Part shown: positions 1 to 9,433 of the stretch, piece by piece
Numbering within the stretch: the stretch's first letter is position 1
Layout: each line of letters starts with the position of its first letter
Source: Wallemia ichthyophaga EXF-994
Lineage: Eukaryota > Basidiomycota > Wallemiomycetes > Wallemiales > Wallemiaceae
NCBI RefSeq assembly: GCF_000400465.1
Contig: NW_008806276.1
Coordinates: 1 to 64,000, forward strand
Direction of reading: 5' to 3'
DNA: 64,000 nucleotides
Translations under genes and position numbers: made by a program
Notes under the pieces: model-generated
Told to the model about the DNA's origin: nothing
Database searches by the model: none
Seen by the model: only the letters and a program-made list of their open reading frames with translations

Positions 1-12
1 TGTTCACCTAAC

Positions 13-1513
13 CTAACCTTCTTTTTCACCGATTGCCAGACTAATATAAGCATCAATATGTCCATAAATCTTTCCGTTGTTTCTGTCTACAAATTGTTTG
101 TCAACAAAATCTGAGCTTGCTCCCGTATCTACAAGTCCTCTTGTTTCTTCTCCATTTATTCTAACTGGTGTTGTGATCATCTTGTCCTCCGGAGTGTCTA
201 CGTCTACTCCGGTCAGGGTTTCTCTAATTGTTCCTGTTCTCCTCATATGAGGGCATTGACGACGAAAATGTCCTGTTCTTCCACAACCGTAACATTGTAC
301 GTTACTCATTCTGTTGGCCTTCGTTGCGTTGAGGTCCATTGGGATCACCTCGTCTTGCTTTCTGTTAGGTGACGAGACCACGCCTTAAGCATTACCCCTT
401 TACTTACAGATTACTTCCCACATTTCCCAATTCAGCCTCAGACCGCCGCCCTGCCGGCTTAGCCTCCGATACTTCACACGGCACACATATAAAAGCCTCA
501 CTACTTTTCTATTGTATCTTAACGAATTACATTCACTTCTATCTATCTGTTTAGCTGTGTACAAAGCCATTCCTCATAACCTAAGCTAAGACAAGCCCAA
601 ACCTTAACACTTTCGATGTTGCGGTGGTGGTGGTGGCACAAAATAACCGAAATTTCTTTGTCCCTGGTTTCTCTGTAAACCTTGATTGCTTCGTATGAAT
701 GTTTCCTCGAAGTCAGTTGCATAACGATAGGCTTCTTCGAGTGTTTTGGGGTATTTTCCTAGTACACTGTCTTCTGTCTTTGGTTTGAGTGCTCTTGCAA
801 AGTTGTAAATTTCTAAATTCTCAGGCATAAGTGTGTCATGTGGTAGGATTGTACGTAGTTTTATATGCTTCTGGATGAGTTCATATACCGAATGTGTTTG
901 CTTTAAGTTCATGTATTGTCTAATCAAACTACGTTCCTCTGCAGGGTTGCTAAAAGTCTTCAACAAGATTTCCTTGAAGTCATTCCATGGTGGTAAATCT
1001 TCTCCGTTCGTTTTTTTGGTATTGCAGGTACCAAAGTTGGGCATGTTCTGTTAATAGACTAGTTGCAAATTCACTTTTTTCTTCTTCAGTGGCTCTAACG
1101 CTTTTGAAATAAGTGTTTAATTGATTAAGCCATGCTACTGTCTTTATTGAGTCTAATTCTCCTTCAAATGGTTGTGGCTTAATTGGTTCAATTTTTAGGG
1201 TGGTTTCGTTCTTTAACTTGATTCGGTCTCTTTCTTCTTGTCTAGCTTTCTCAATTGCTTGGTCTCTTTCTTTTTCTGCCCATAATGCCGAATATCTGGC
1301 CTCGAAGCTGTTTCTTTCGTTTGCTTGGTCTCTTACTTTTTCTTCCCATAATGCTTGGAAAGCTCTTTCTCTTTCTTCTTGTTCGATTTTACTGGTAACT
1401 CTCTCGTTTTCTACCGCTTGCTTGATAGCATCATTGATTTGTTCGTGAAGTGTAGTGATTTTACTCAAATCCATTCCTGCTACTTGTTCTGCTATCTCTT
1501 GATGTTCTGACAT
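13..1513 (-). pseudogene. gag-pro of Ty3-like element, disrupted
   Basis: Translation starts at 1513 with MSEHQEIAEQ and runs through a charged coiled-coil stretch into the retrotransposon gag domain. The first frame ends at 980; the rest of the gag domain (PPWNDFKEILLKTF and onward) is in another frame ending at 604. The frames meet at a seven-A run (minus strand, 1017-1011), so one extra A explains the break. After a proline/histidine-rich tail the frame is interrupted by the solo LTR at 363-609. Beyond it come a CX2CX4HX4C zinc knuckle (CYGCGRTGHFRRQC) and the protease active-site motif LVDTGAS. The LTR plus one target-duplication copy is all that separates the two in-frame parts. The protease ends early at the left edge, where a TTAGGTTAGG motif supplies the stop. 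Confidence 0.85.
363..609 (+). repeat. solo LTR of a second family inserted in gag
   Basis: A 247-bp block beginning TGTTAGGTGACGAG and ending CAAACCTTAACA has the inverted termini TGTTA/TAACA and is flanked on both sides by CTTTC (358-362 and 610-614), a 5-bp target-site duplication. The two flanks are in one gag reading frame once the block and one CTTTC are disregarded, which proves it is an insertion. A TATAAAAG box lies near 487, so the LTR is probably oriented with the plus strand. Its sequence and termini differ from the LTR at 1596-1864, so it belongs to another family. No internal retroviral sequence remains, so it is a solo LTR left by recombination, or an LTR-sized non-autonomous element. 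Confidence 0.88.
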
Positions 1514-1579
1514 TTCTCTTCAGTTCTTTTTTACCTGACTGGCTAATACTTGCTCTCAAAATACTTGCTTTTATTTAAC

Positions 1580-1593
1580 TGGCGAAGCTACCA
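1580..1593 (-). other. retrotransposon primer-binding site
   Basis: Directly inside the LTR the minus strand reads TGGTAGCTTCGCCA. TGG pairs with the CCA tail of a tRNA, and the rest predicts a primer tRNA whose 3' acceptor strand ends CGAAGCT plus discriminator A. The resulting 5' strand would begin AGCTTCG, giving the A1:U72 pair diagnostic of eukaryotic initiator methionine tRNA, the usual Ty3 primer. The primer tRNA gene itself is not in this window. Confidence 0.65.
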
Positions 1594-1595
1594 AC

Positions 1596-1864
1596 TGTAA
1601 ACGTCTTGATCTTTGTGAGGTGAAACTGCACACAAAGAGCAAGGCGCTGAGATTAATAAAAGAATTAAGTCTAAGATGTATCAAAAGAAAAAGTAGTCGT
1701 TTAAATAGTTTAGAATTCTAGGTTTTATTCCCATTGTCTCGTTATCTTCATTGTCCTCGTGCATAATCATGCATAATCTTCATTGTTCTTTATTCTCATT
1801 GTTCTCATAGCGACCATGATGTCATGTTACCTGTTCCTGCATCTTGCCCGCTGTATTACCTACA
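1596..1864 (-). repeat. 5' long terminal repeat of the gag-bearing element
   Basis: This 269-bp segment starts TGTAGGTAATACAG and ends GACGTTTACA on the minus strand, so its ends are the inverted pair TGTA/TACA typical of LTRs. It is followed after two bases by a primer-binding site and then by gag, which fixes it as the 5' LTR. The distal LTR lies outside the window, so neither LTR identity nor the target duplication can be checked; the flanking candidate duplication would be AAGGC at 1865-1869. Confidence 0.75.
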
Positions 1865-1886
1865 AAGGCAGGGGCACATCCTTATA

Positions 1887-1973
1887 GCTCCCGTGGTCCA
1901 GTGGTTAAGATGTCGCTCTTATATGAAATCTATCGTATAGCGAAGGTCGGGAGTTCGAACCTCTCCGGGAGCA
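1887..1973 (+). tRNA. tRNA-Ile(UAU), intron-containing
   Basis: The acceptor halves GCTCCCG and CGGGAGC pair perfectly, followed by discriminator A at 1973. The anticodon stem TCGCT/AGCGA is perfect, and the T arm is GGGAG-TTCGAAC-CTCTC. Between the anticodon stem halves lie 21 nt: a normal loop CTTATA..T with anticodon TAT plus a 14-nt intron at the canonical position after base 37, leaving a 73-nt mature tRNA. A T5 Pol III terminator follows at 1976-1980. The D stem has one C-A mismatch. The body resembles arginine and glutamate tRNAs in places, so the isoleucine identity depends on the intron being placed correctly. Confidence 0.85.
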
Positions 1974-1975
1974 AC

Positions 1976-1980
1976 TTTTT
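1976..1980 (+). terminator. Pol III terminator of tRNA
   Basis: A run of five T residues begins three bases after the tRNA discriminator, as expected for RNA polymerase III termination. Confidence 0.7.
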
Positions 1981-4150
1981 GTTATTATTTTGAATGTTTC
2001 ATTTCAAATGCCTTATATAATCGGAAAGGGCGCCTGAAATGAGAGATTTTTAAACCCGAGATATACTGCTAGACAATTTTGCGTCGCTGAGCTCATTTGT
2101 CAAAGTAATTGTAAGTTTCGATAGGTTGCTGTTCCTGAAAGGGTGCTATGATAGAATTAAAAACTACAAAATGGGGAATTAGGGGAATCTCAAAATGACG
2201 TAGCAGATTTATCGATCTCTGTTCATCTTTTGTCAATTGCAATTTACAGCAAACTATGCTTCGTCTTCAGAGTGAGTATTGGGATACCTTACTTTGTTTT
2301 TTAGTGGCTTCTCTCTCGTGCGACAAGACTCAGCTAGTTTAGACACCTTCGGAGACCTTTGGGTTACCGCTGAATTATGTTAACTTTGCTGACAAACCGT
2401 CAATTGTCCTCGAATTCAGTGAAAAAGGCCCTTGACTTATATTTATGTAATATAGTAAGGCTCATTTCAAGCCATATCTCCCCCGGGATTGATTCTCATC
2501 CATAGGCACGTTCAACCGGATCTTGCTTCCAGACGACTTGCAATTCACCGATTTGAATGCTTGTGCTGTTCTGAAATATATTCCTTTGTATACAAGACGC
2601 CTTCTATAATTAATTAATTCGCGTATCACTGACTCGTGCACTGTGACCACCACCTAGTATCATAGAGCGGCTGACCAATGCCACAGACGAACGAAAAAAG
2701 AGCGATTGTATTGGGATTTGGTGTATGAATCTTAAAGATATCTTGGCTCTTGGCACTCACCACTTCATAATAACCTTCGAGGTTACAGAAGCTGCTCAAC
2801 ACCAAGACGCTTGAAATCAATATCGAAAATTACGCACTTGGATAATACAGGAGATACAGTGTGTATATACGTGCTTAGTTACAAAGTCACAAAATTGGTC
2901 GTGTTAAGAAACAAACTGAAGCGCGGGATAAATACAGTACCTACCCACTCCCGTTTCAATGATCCAATGGACTTAGTTCCAAAATTCCCTGCGACTGCCA
3001 TTCTTACGAGGAAAAGATATCCAAAGCGGATGACAGACAGTCATAAGGAAATAGCAACAATCCATCATCACGATTCTATAATTAGGAAAATAAGTAGGAA
3101 CAAAGGCAAATTATTTACTCAAGTCCCACAACTTCCAATCACACACTGTATCGCGGACTCAATCAAAATCCAGTTGCAGTATCAAAAGCAGAGGCAACAC
3201 GACGAACACCAGGATTCATACGCGCGCTAAACAGTCAAAAGTCTGAACACCACCGTGATCATCATCCTATTCTTCCTAAATCGTCACGTTCAGCGTACAG
3301 GTAGGCCATCCAGAAGCTTCATTACCGATGAGCACAAGCGTAAAACAGAGCTAACGTGGGCATTCGTTTTGCAGCTGATGCCAAGAATTTTATTTTTGGA
3401 GCTTCAACTCCTCTGATAGCCAGTCTTAACAGCCGTGGCAGCCGTAGAAAATCAACGCCTGCAATAATAACTGAATCTGTTTAAAATGATTGTAAGGGAT
3501 TTTTATTTCAGCCAAAAATTACAGTATAAATGCGTGATATTAACATTTAAAGAAAAAAGAAATTTATGATTACTTCTCGAGGCTGAACTGAGAAGTAGGA
3601 CCGCCTGGCAAGGCCTTTAGAACAAAGGTTGGGGCATCAGATCTGAGAATGGAAAGTTCAAGAATCTCAATGATGCCTTTCCGTTCTGACAATCTATCTT
3701 GATCAAATTCGGCCAGGAGTGAAGCATATTTGCTAACATCTTTCCTGTCAGCTATTACGAGCACGTCTGGCTTCTTTCATGTTGCTTTCTCTCAAAAAGG
3801 TTGGAAGTGATTTTGTACAGGTTCCCTGACAGAGTCAAATATGTTTTGGGGAAATAAACATACCAGAAGTAGAACGTATGACGCATACTTCGGTCAGCAG
3901 CTTAGGGCATTTTGAGGCACTTCTTGTGAATGAAAAAAGGCGCTTCTCTGCAGTTTGCGGTTTGTCTCCCTAGTTTCCTTCATCTAGAGCAGTCCAAGAG
4001 CTGAGATACGTTTATCTTCGAGCTTACCTTTCTCTAAAACTACGTTGATGATTCGCGCTACTTAATCTCCAAATTCCTCTCTAACCAAACTGTCGACCAG
4101 AGATCTTTTGATACGAGCGCAAATGGTCTCATCGCAAACTTGGTATTCTT
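1981..4150. other. gene-poor stretch, no identifiable gene
   Basis: AT-rich sequence with only short open frames. The minus strand has two overlapping frames (2820-2626 and 2653-2462) that could be halves of one decayed gene, and a 65-residue open stretch at 3764-3570 (contains DVLVIADRKDVSKYASLLAEF and ends QFSLEK) preceded by a stop. None matches a family I recognise, and no splice arrangement joins them into a convincing protein. Confidence 0.5.
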
Positions 4151-4189
4151 CACTGGTGCTAGCTTTTTGCAAAGATCTGTTCGAAGCTC

Positions 4190-4800
4190 CGGGCGGTCCA
4201 GGGAAGTCTTGCGATGACTTTATTGGTGAAACAGGTACCGATTATACATCGGTCTGTCAAGTGCTCGTCAACTCTCTTAACCAGCATCTTCGCGATATGT
4301 CTTGCCAGGAGAATATCGTGACTGCCCACATTCTGAGGTCAGCGTCCTATTACTAAAAGAGGATCGATACAATTCTAGCTAATTCTGAGGTCAATGAGGT
4401 AAGTGCTTGGTGGTACTGTTGGTGGAGATATCGATGATGTTAGCATTGCCCTGAACGAGGCACAAAGTCAGAAAATGCCTCAAGGTAAGTTAGAGGCTAT
4501 CAAGACTGTTTAGACAAAGATTATGCATGTTACCGCGCTTTTCGAACGACACGATGGTTCTTTACTTGAGGCAATGCGTCATGGCTATCTGCTCTTGATG
4601 GTTGAGATATCGTTTTAGATTAAGGTGAAGCGATTGAAACCTTTTCTGTAGCCATTCCGCTCGTTAATTTTAGCTGATAGGGGTGGTAAGTATGTTTAGC
4701 AGCTGCAAGTCACAGCCTCAGATAGATTCCAAGTCATCGTTACCATTAACCCAGGTGGTGATTTCGATAACAAGGAGTTGTCGCTGCTCTTCTTAAACGT
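4190..4800 (+). pseudogene. midasin (MDN1/REA1) AAA-module relic
   Basis: Three plus-strand stretches in different frames follow the order of one AAA module of midasin, the giant ATPase that removes factors from pre-60S ribosomes. The Walker A region at about 4217-4345 reads GETGTDYTSVCQVL where functional copies have GETG-GKTT-CQ, then QHLRDMSCQENIVTAHI. At 4530-4619 comes LFERHDGSLLEAMRHG with LLMVEIS in place of the Walker B LLDEIS. At about 4652-4797 comes LILADRGG, then VTASDRFQVIVTINPGGDF and NKELS, matching the conserved TMNPGGD..KKELSPALRNRF block. Frameshifts and stops separate them, and both nucleotide-binding motifs are destroyed. No other midasin module was recognised, so this is an isolated fragment and not a decayed full-length gene. 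Confidence 0.72.
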
Positions 4801-5904
4801 TAAATGCTAAGAGACTTGAATTGATAAAAGTGTTTGATAGACTTGGATAGACTTGGCAAGGACGCTAATGGTGTCTTTGGTGGTTGCGGTGATAACTGCG
4901 GGTCATTTCGGTGAGCACATCCTTGTCTCCGGCTACATCTACGCGACCGACAGACACTCTGATCGTGCGAACGTACTTGCCTCTAATGACTTTAATTCCA
5001 TCCTCATTTCAGTACACAGGTTGTGTATGTGTTTTTTTTTTAAAAAAAAAAAGAGTGTTTAGTGCAGAGAATATATTCTCTATTTGAACAGATGTATATT
5101 GCGCCATAGATGACAAATGTTATCTCTAACTCATTCGGACTGCTATAGGGTGCTGAAGGTCTCAAGAAACTTAAGAATCTATGGCTAAATGATTATGGTG
5201 AAATATATTGCTGAATAGTGTGAATTTACGTGCCGTTATCCTCGACATGGTTAAGGCCTACGCTGTCTTGCCCAAGGTGTCTCATTAGCATTTGAGACGC
5301 GCTGGGTGCCTTGAAAGACTTTTAAACATACGAAACAACGAGTAAACATAGCACATAGCACAAAACAAATCGTTGCAGATACACTAAACCTCTACACCTT
5401 ATACATATCGGTTAAATAAAGCATATTTCTCGCATGAACCCTTCTAGACAAGTGTTTTAATCGGAGACAGTGGAGACAAAAGTGGGGTTTATATCCTCGA
5501 ACCCAACTTGAACCCAAACTAATCAAATAATATTTAGTTTTTGCTGTAACGCTTGAAATAAGGATGTAGCTAGCTTCTTCAAATTCGTCACATGATTCAT
5601 AACCACCATCTCTCACAAATGACACAATTCGATATGTCCAACCTGCCAAGTGGTAATAACAAATAGGATGCCGAATTTAAATGGTTGGGGCACTATCATC
5701 GTCAAGATACAATCATCCAGTGTTTGTAAAACGTTCGCGCAATATTTAAATGATAGATGTTCATTTTTCTCAACTTATCCCCAAACGTTTTACCTATATA
5801 TTTGTTCCCTTAGCTTTTTACAATCGAATGATAAAGCTGAGCACTTGAAAACAAAGGGACTGGGCTTGACTTGAAGAAATCACCTAAACCTAACCTGAGA
5901 CAAG
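4801..5904. other. unassigned relic sequence
   Basis: A plus-strand frame near 4853-5020 (GHFGEHILVSGYIYATDRHS) and a minus-strand frame at 5649-5392 look protein-like but are not recognised. A T10/A12 snap-back run lies at 5031-5051. A CCTAAACCTAACCT motif occurs at 5883-5896. Confidence 0.4.
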
Positions 5905-6370
5905 TTGAAACACCTCAATATTGATTACGTTACATTTACCAACATGTCTAATCGAACAATCTTTAAAGCCCTCAAGAAACTTACCTACTATTTGATTTTT
6001 GTTGAAGATGTAACTATCGCAAGCTACCTTCCCAGCATTGAGTATTCGGATTTGAAAGCCTCAAGTCAAACAACTGGATCGATACCTTTTGGAGAAATTC
6101 ATTTAACCTCAAAGCTCTGAAACTATACAAGTTTGGAGTAAATTTACTGACACAGAGACAGTGGAATCCCTGCAAGGGTTGGAGATTGAAGCTCCTGGCA
6201 TGCCTGTCGCGAAAATCGGAAGTTTACCAAGCTTCTTGAGGAAAATGACTTTATTCAGGATCCTCGAAACTATACAGTGCTTTTTTAAACCCTAAAAAGC
6301 TTTCAAAGTCGAATCATTTGAAATACCTCAATCTTAAAACGTATCAATCGGATTCGTGAAGGGATTTACG
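5905..6370 (+). pseudogene. LRR-like gene relic
   Basis: Successive plus-strand fragments in changing frames contain leucine-rich-repeat-like words: LNIDYVTFTNMS (5911 on), LKALKLYKFGVNLL (about 6100) and LKYLNLKTYQSD (about 6320). Stops and frame changes between them mean no intact gene. F-box/LRR proteins are a common expanded family in fungi, but no F-box is visible, so the family name is an inference. Confidence 0.4.
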
Positions 6371-6639
6371 ACGCGAATATTCCACCACCCTTGGAGTAAT
6401 TTAGAGCGAAAACAATGTTTTATTCCAGATACGCATTTCAGCGCTTCAAATCTGCACACCTCTTTGTAAAATTAAATTAGCGTCACATCCAACATTTCTC
6501 AAAGGTTGTTCATTATATCACAGCCATACCTTTTGAAGTATTGTAGACTAAATTGTTGAACGTTAACATTTTTCTCCTTTATTAATCGGACGATTGAAAG
6601 TCATTGAACTTGAAAGAAAAAGCGATGTCGTTAAGAAAG

Positions 6640-6716
6640 ATGCTGCACCGATTTAAGCAAGAACGCAATGAATCGCACTAAACGTCATCGTAAGTGAATT
6701 TTGTCATAGAGAAAAT
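6640..6716 (+). repeat. dispersed repeat copy 1
   Basis: About 77 bp beginning ATGCTGCACCGATTTAAGCA is closely similar to 20061-20136, 13.4 kb away in the same orientation. Both could encode a short basic peptide starting MLHR.KQER, but this copy runs into an early stop. Confidence 0.6.
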
Positions 6717-7692
6717 ACAGGGCATTGCCACACGACGAAGTGTTTTCGCTACCGATTCAACCTTATCAATTCACTTTAGTGCATTACGCGTGGCGCGGAT
6801 GATCTTATCTCACAAAAAATCTTCATATGTAGAAGACACGTAATGACCAGAGCCAAATTAAGAAGGAAAATAACCAATATCAACATTATACTCGAATAAG
6901 AACTAATGCTCGGAAGCGCACCAGCTCTATTAACCCGCGTACCCAAAATAACTCGGTGTTTTAGCGTAACCGTGAAAATTCGAGGATCGGAAATCACCAG
7001 AAAATTGCGAAAAGAGCCTCACAGTAGAATTACTATCTCCTTCAATCGTCATAGTATCGATGGATGCACGTTGATCATGTATCGTCTTGACAAAATATTC
7101 AGACTTCATCGTGGATCGACCACCCGCAGGGTGAAAGAAGTGCGCTCTTATTTATCTCCCCGTGACTCTCGACCTCAAATTACAGACTCTTGTCAAAGTT
7201 TCGATTGGATTAGTGATGTCATGTTGTGGAGATATTTGGCCAGCGATGCTAGGAATGAGAGTGACACCAACAGGTCAATGCTATAGAGCTCAGTTCTGAT
7301 TATCTTCAAAAGAAATGTCATCCTCAAAAGAAATGAGATTTTTTGTACGAGGCAAGTGCTGTCCATAAGACGTGAAATGTGCTTGAATTGTTGAATTACT
7401 CTTACATTCCGATCATGGCGAAATTTAACCTCAAAACCCATTGTTACACACACTCTTAACCGAACGCACCGTGTCATGTTTGTGGTTGTGCGTTGGACTG
7501 TTTAGATTATCAAAAAGCAAATCAGTAAGCACTTACACGATCTCATTCTTCGCGTGTGAGTAATGAAATAAAAAGGAATTTTATTCAATCATGGATGCAA
7601 CTATTATGCGAAATATTCATGCCTAAGAGATTAAAATTCAAAGAATAAACTGTGTCTTTGAAATACAACTTGAATTAAATGTGTGATTCAAT
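6717..7692. other. gene-poor stretch
   Basis: Overlapping open frames on both strands (for example 6906-7286 plus, 7477-7193 minus) have no recognisable domain, and no splice pattern gives a longer protein. I see no RNA gene or mobile element here. Confidence 0.4.
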
Positions 7693-8424
7693 TCAACACG
7701 TCAGACGGTCTACAAGATGCCGAGTTGCTTGTTGAATGACATTCTTGTTATTCTCGTAGCCAGTGTGTCCCATCTCGTCCTCATCGCATGCCTCGTTACA
7801 TATACAGTCACCCTGTTGTCATTGAGTGAGACTAAACGACTGAGAAATTTCAACTTACTCCTAGGCAGAAATCAAGAACCTTGCCGCTGTCATCGAAATT
7901 TTCAGGAATACTTTTTTCGTTAGCAGCCCCAATGCCTTTAGCATCATCACTCCCAAATCCCCCTGCGTTTGAATCCTGGTTTGGCTTTCTGTATGGATTT
8001 CCAACTAATATAACGGCTTTAATGGCATCTCTAGCTTCCGCCGACAGATTGTTACTGTTGAGGGTGTCTAGGGTGGCAGTAGCTCCTTGCGAATATCCTA
8101 AAAGCACGTAAACCTGATGTGGGCATCGCTCGAGACCGTCGTCAATGGTGGTGATGATGTCTTTAACGGCTAGTGTGGTGTTTTGGTCATCTCCTGCGGG
8201 GTATACTGTGTCGTATTCGAAGCCGTTTGGTACTTTTGCGAGTGTATTGTTGACGACATCGATGAAAGACCTCGATGGACCTTTTAGGCTGTTAGAAGAG
8301 TAACGGAGATCCAATAGTACATGCCTTGCTCCTCGCCTGTGCCTCGAGTGGAAATGAGTACGTAGTCGTTGCAGAAGGCAGTGGCAGCAGTAATGAAAGC
8401 AAAAATAACAGCTGAGAAGATCAT
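7693..8424 (-). CDS. cutinase-family serine esterase, secreted
   Basis: Cutinases are secreted serine esterases that hydrolyse cutin and other esters. Exons 8424-8321, 8270-7859 and 7812-7693 give a 211-residue protein, a usual cutinase length. The N-terminus (MIFSAVIFAFITAATAF) is a signal peptide, followed by the conserved DYVLISTRGTGE. The nucleophile is in GYSQG, the acid is in GDCICNEACD, and the histidine is in HTGYENN, completing the Ser-Asp-His triad. Intron 1 (50 nt) has a TTCTAAC branch site; intron 2 (46 nt) starts GTAAGT. Read without these introns the gene looks frameshifted, but with them every conserved block is in frame. A dead paralogue lies just upstream on the same strand, so this was a tandem pair. 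Substrate cannot be inferred from sequence. Confidence 0.85.
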
Positions 8425-8726
8425 TGTTGATGATGAGGACTGGAATGCTGATTAGGTTGCTTTATAAATCGTGTAGAGGAACGGAATTTGAGGATCACGT
8501 GTTATTGGATGGCGTATGAGCGTTCTGCTCTAATGAATGCAGCGTCTATGCTCAGCTGGTTTAGTGATAATGAGATGGTTCAGGTGAAAGATCACTGGAC
8601 TTCTCTGATGACATTTCAGGAGGCTTAATTTTCTTTGAGTTTCGACAGGTAAACTCCTTACTGATATTTCTCATTTTTGTGATAAAGTTTGTGTAATTAG
8701 TGACAACAGAAGTGTTTTGAATTATT

Positions 8727-9433
8727 TCAAGACAATGCAAAAAATTTATTATCAAGACAAGTACTTTGTAAGTGCAGAGCCGCCTTGTGCTGCAAGTCAT
8801 TGTCAGAGCCATACCTCAGATGCACAGTGCTCTCATCTTTGGATGCGGTGGGGTCGTTGCAGACGTAGTCATCCGGGTAGCAGTAGTCCTGAGCTATTCC
8901 ACTCTCATCGAAAACTTCAGGGATCGGCTTTCTAGAAAGCGTGCTGGCCTCCCCGACTACATTATCTAAGCCCATTCCGTGAACGTTAGAGTCTTGCGTC
9001 GCTGGGTGGTATGGGTTGCCAACTAGAATGACGGCTTCAATCACATTTTTGGGGGAGTTATTGAGTTTCTCGCTGTTGAGGGTTCAGGACAGCTGTAGCT
9101 TCCTGAGAGAAGCCCAAAATTGCGTATACTTGTGCTGGAAATAACTTTAAACCCTCATTTATATTGTCGATAATGTCGTGAACAGCCAGAGTGGTGTTTT
9201 GGTTTATTTCAGCTGGTTAAAGCAAGTCATAATTAACACCATTAGGAAATTTGTCGAGCGTCTCGCTTATTATGCCAGTAAAACTCATGGATGGTCTTTT
9301 TATAGGTGTAAGCGATTAAACGAACGCCCTGCATTGATACCTGGATCCTCACCAGTACCTCTGAACGATTATAGGGCAAGCCCTGGGTTACAAAAGCCAA
9401 TAAAAAACTATTGCCCCATCAAAAATTTTTCAT
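8727..9433 (-). pseudogene. cutinase pseudogene (tandem copy)
   Basis: This is a second cutinase copy on the same strand. It starts MKNF at 9433 and shows a signal-like stret­ch, then RGTGEDPG, SFTGIISETLDKFPNG, TTLAVHDIIDNINEG, the active-site word as GFSQE (not GYSQG), AVILVGNPY, and at the end the Asp block DDYVCND and the His block VHLRYGSD. Disruptions are a TGA at codon 5, a frameshift before RGTGE, a further frame change downstream, a TAA where the family has a tyrosine (before PAE), and a frameshift after the GFSQE helix. The N-terminal half is more damaged than the C-terminal third, which is still open for about 105 codons. Confidence 0.85.

Larger units (their letters stand above)
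1..1864 (-). mobile_element. Ty3/gypsy-like LTR retrotransposon, 5' part
   Basis: Read on the minus strand the order is LTR (1864-1596), primer-binding site (from 1593), leader, gag start codon at 1513, gag core, CCHC zinc knuckle and the beginning of an aspartic protease, after which the window ends. Reverse transcriptase, RNase H and integrase would lie left of base 1 and are not seen. The element is damaged: gag carries a one-base frameshift near 1011-1017 and a foreign solo LTR at 363-609, and the protease reading stops at bases 13-15. It lies 22 bp upstream of a tRNA gene, the integration habit known for Ty3. The Ty3/gypsy assignment rests on gag-pro features, the initiator-tRNA-like priming site and the tRNA-proximal position; integrase order, which would settle it, is out of view. 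Confidence 0.85.

Noticed and set aside
1005-1020. Canonical -1 slippery heptamer A AAA AAC in the gag frame
   Set aside because: The heptamer is in the correct phase, but the downstream gag frame is +1 relative to it, so a -1 shift would not reach it. A one-base insertion is simpler.
2811-3230. 139-codon plus-strand open frame
   Set aside because: No domain, odd composition, no conserved neighbours; probably a chance frame in AT-rich relic DNA.
5031-5051. T10/A12 run as a terminator or hairpin RNA
   Set aside because: No gene precedes it that would use it, and a homopolymer snap-back in AT-rich DNA is expected by chance.
8289-8320. A 32-nt intron in the cutinase ending at CTAACAG
   Set aside because: It keeps frame, but the acceptor would sit on top of the branch site. 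The acceptor 18 bases further gives a 50-nt intron, like others here, and a better match to the family (GMSFIDVV).
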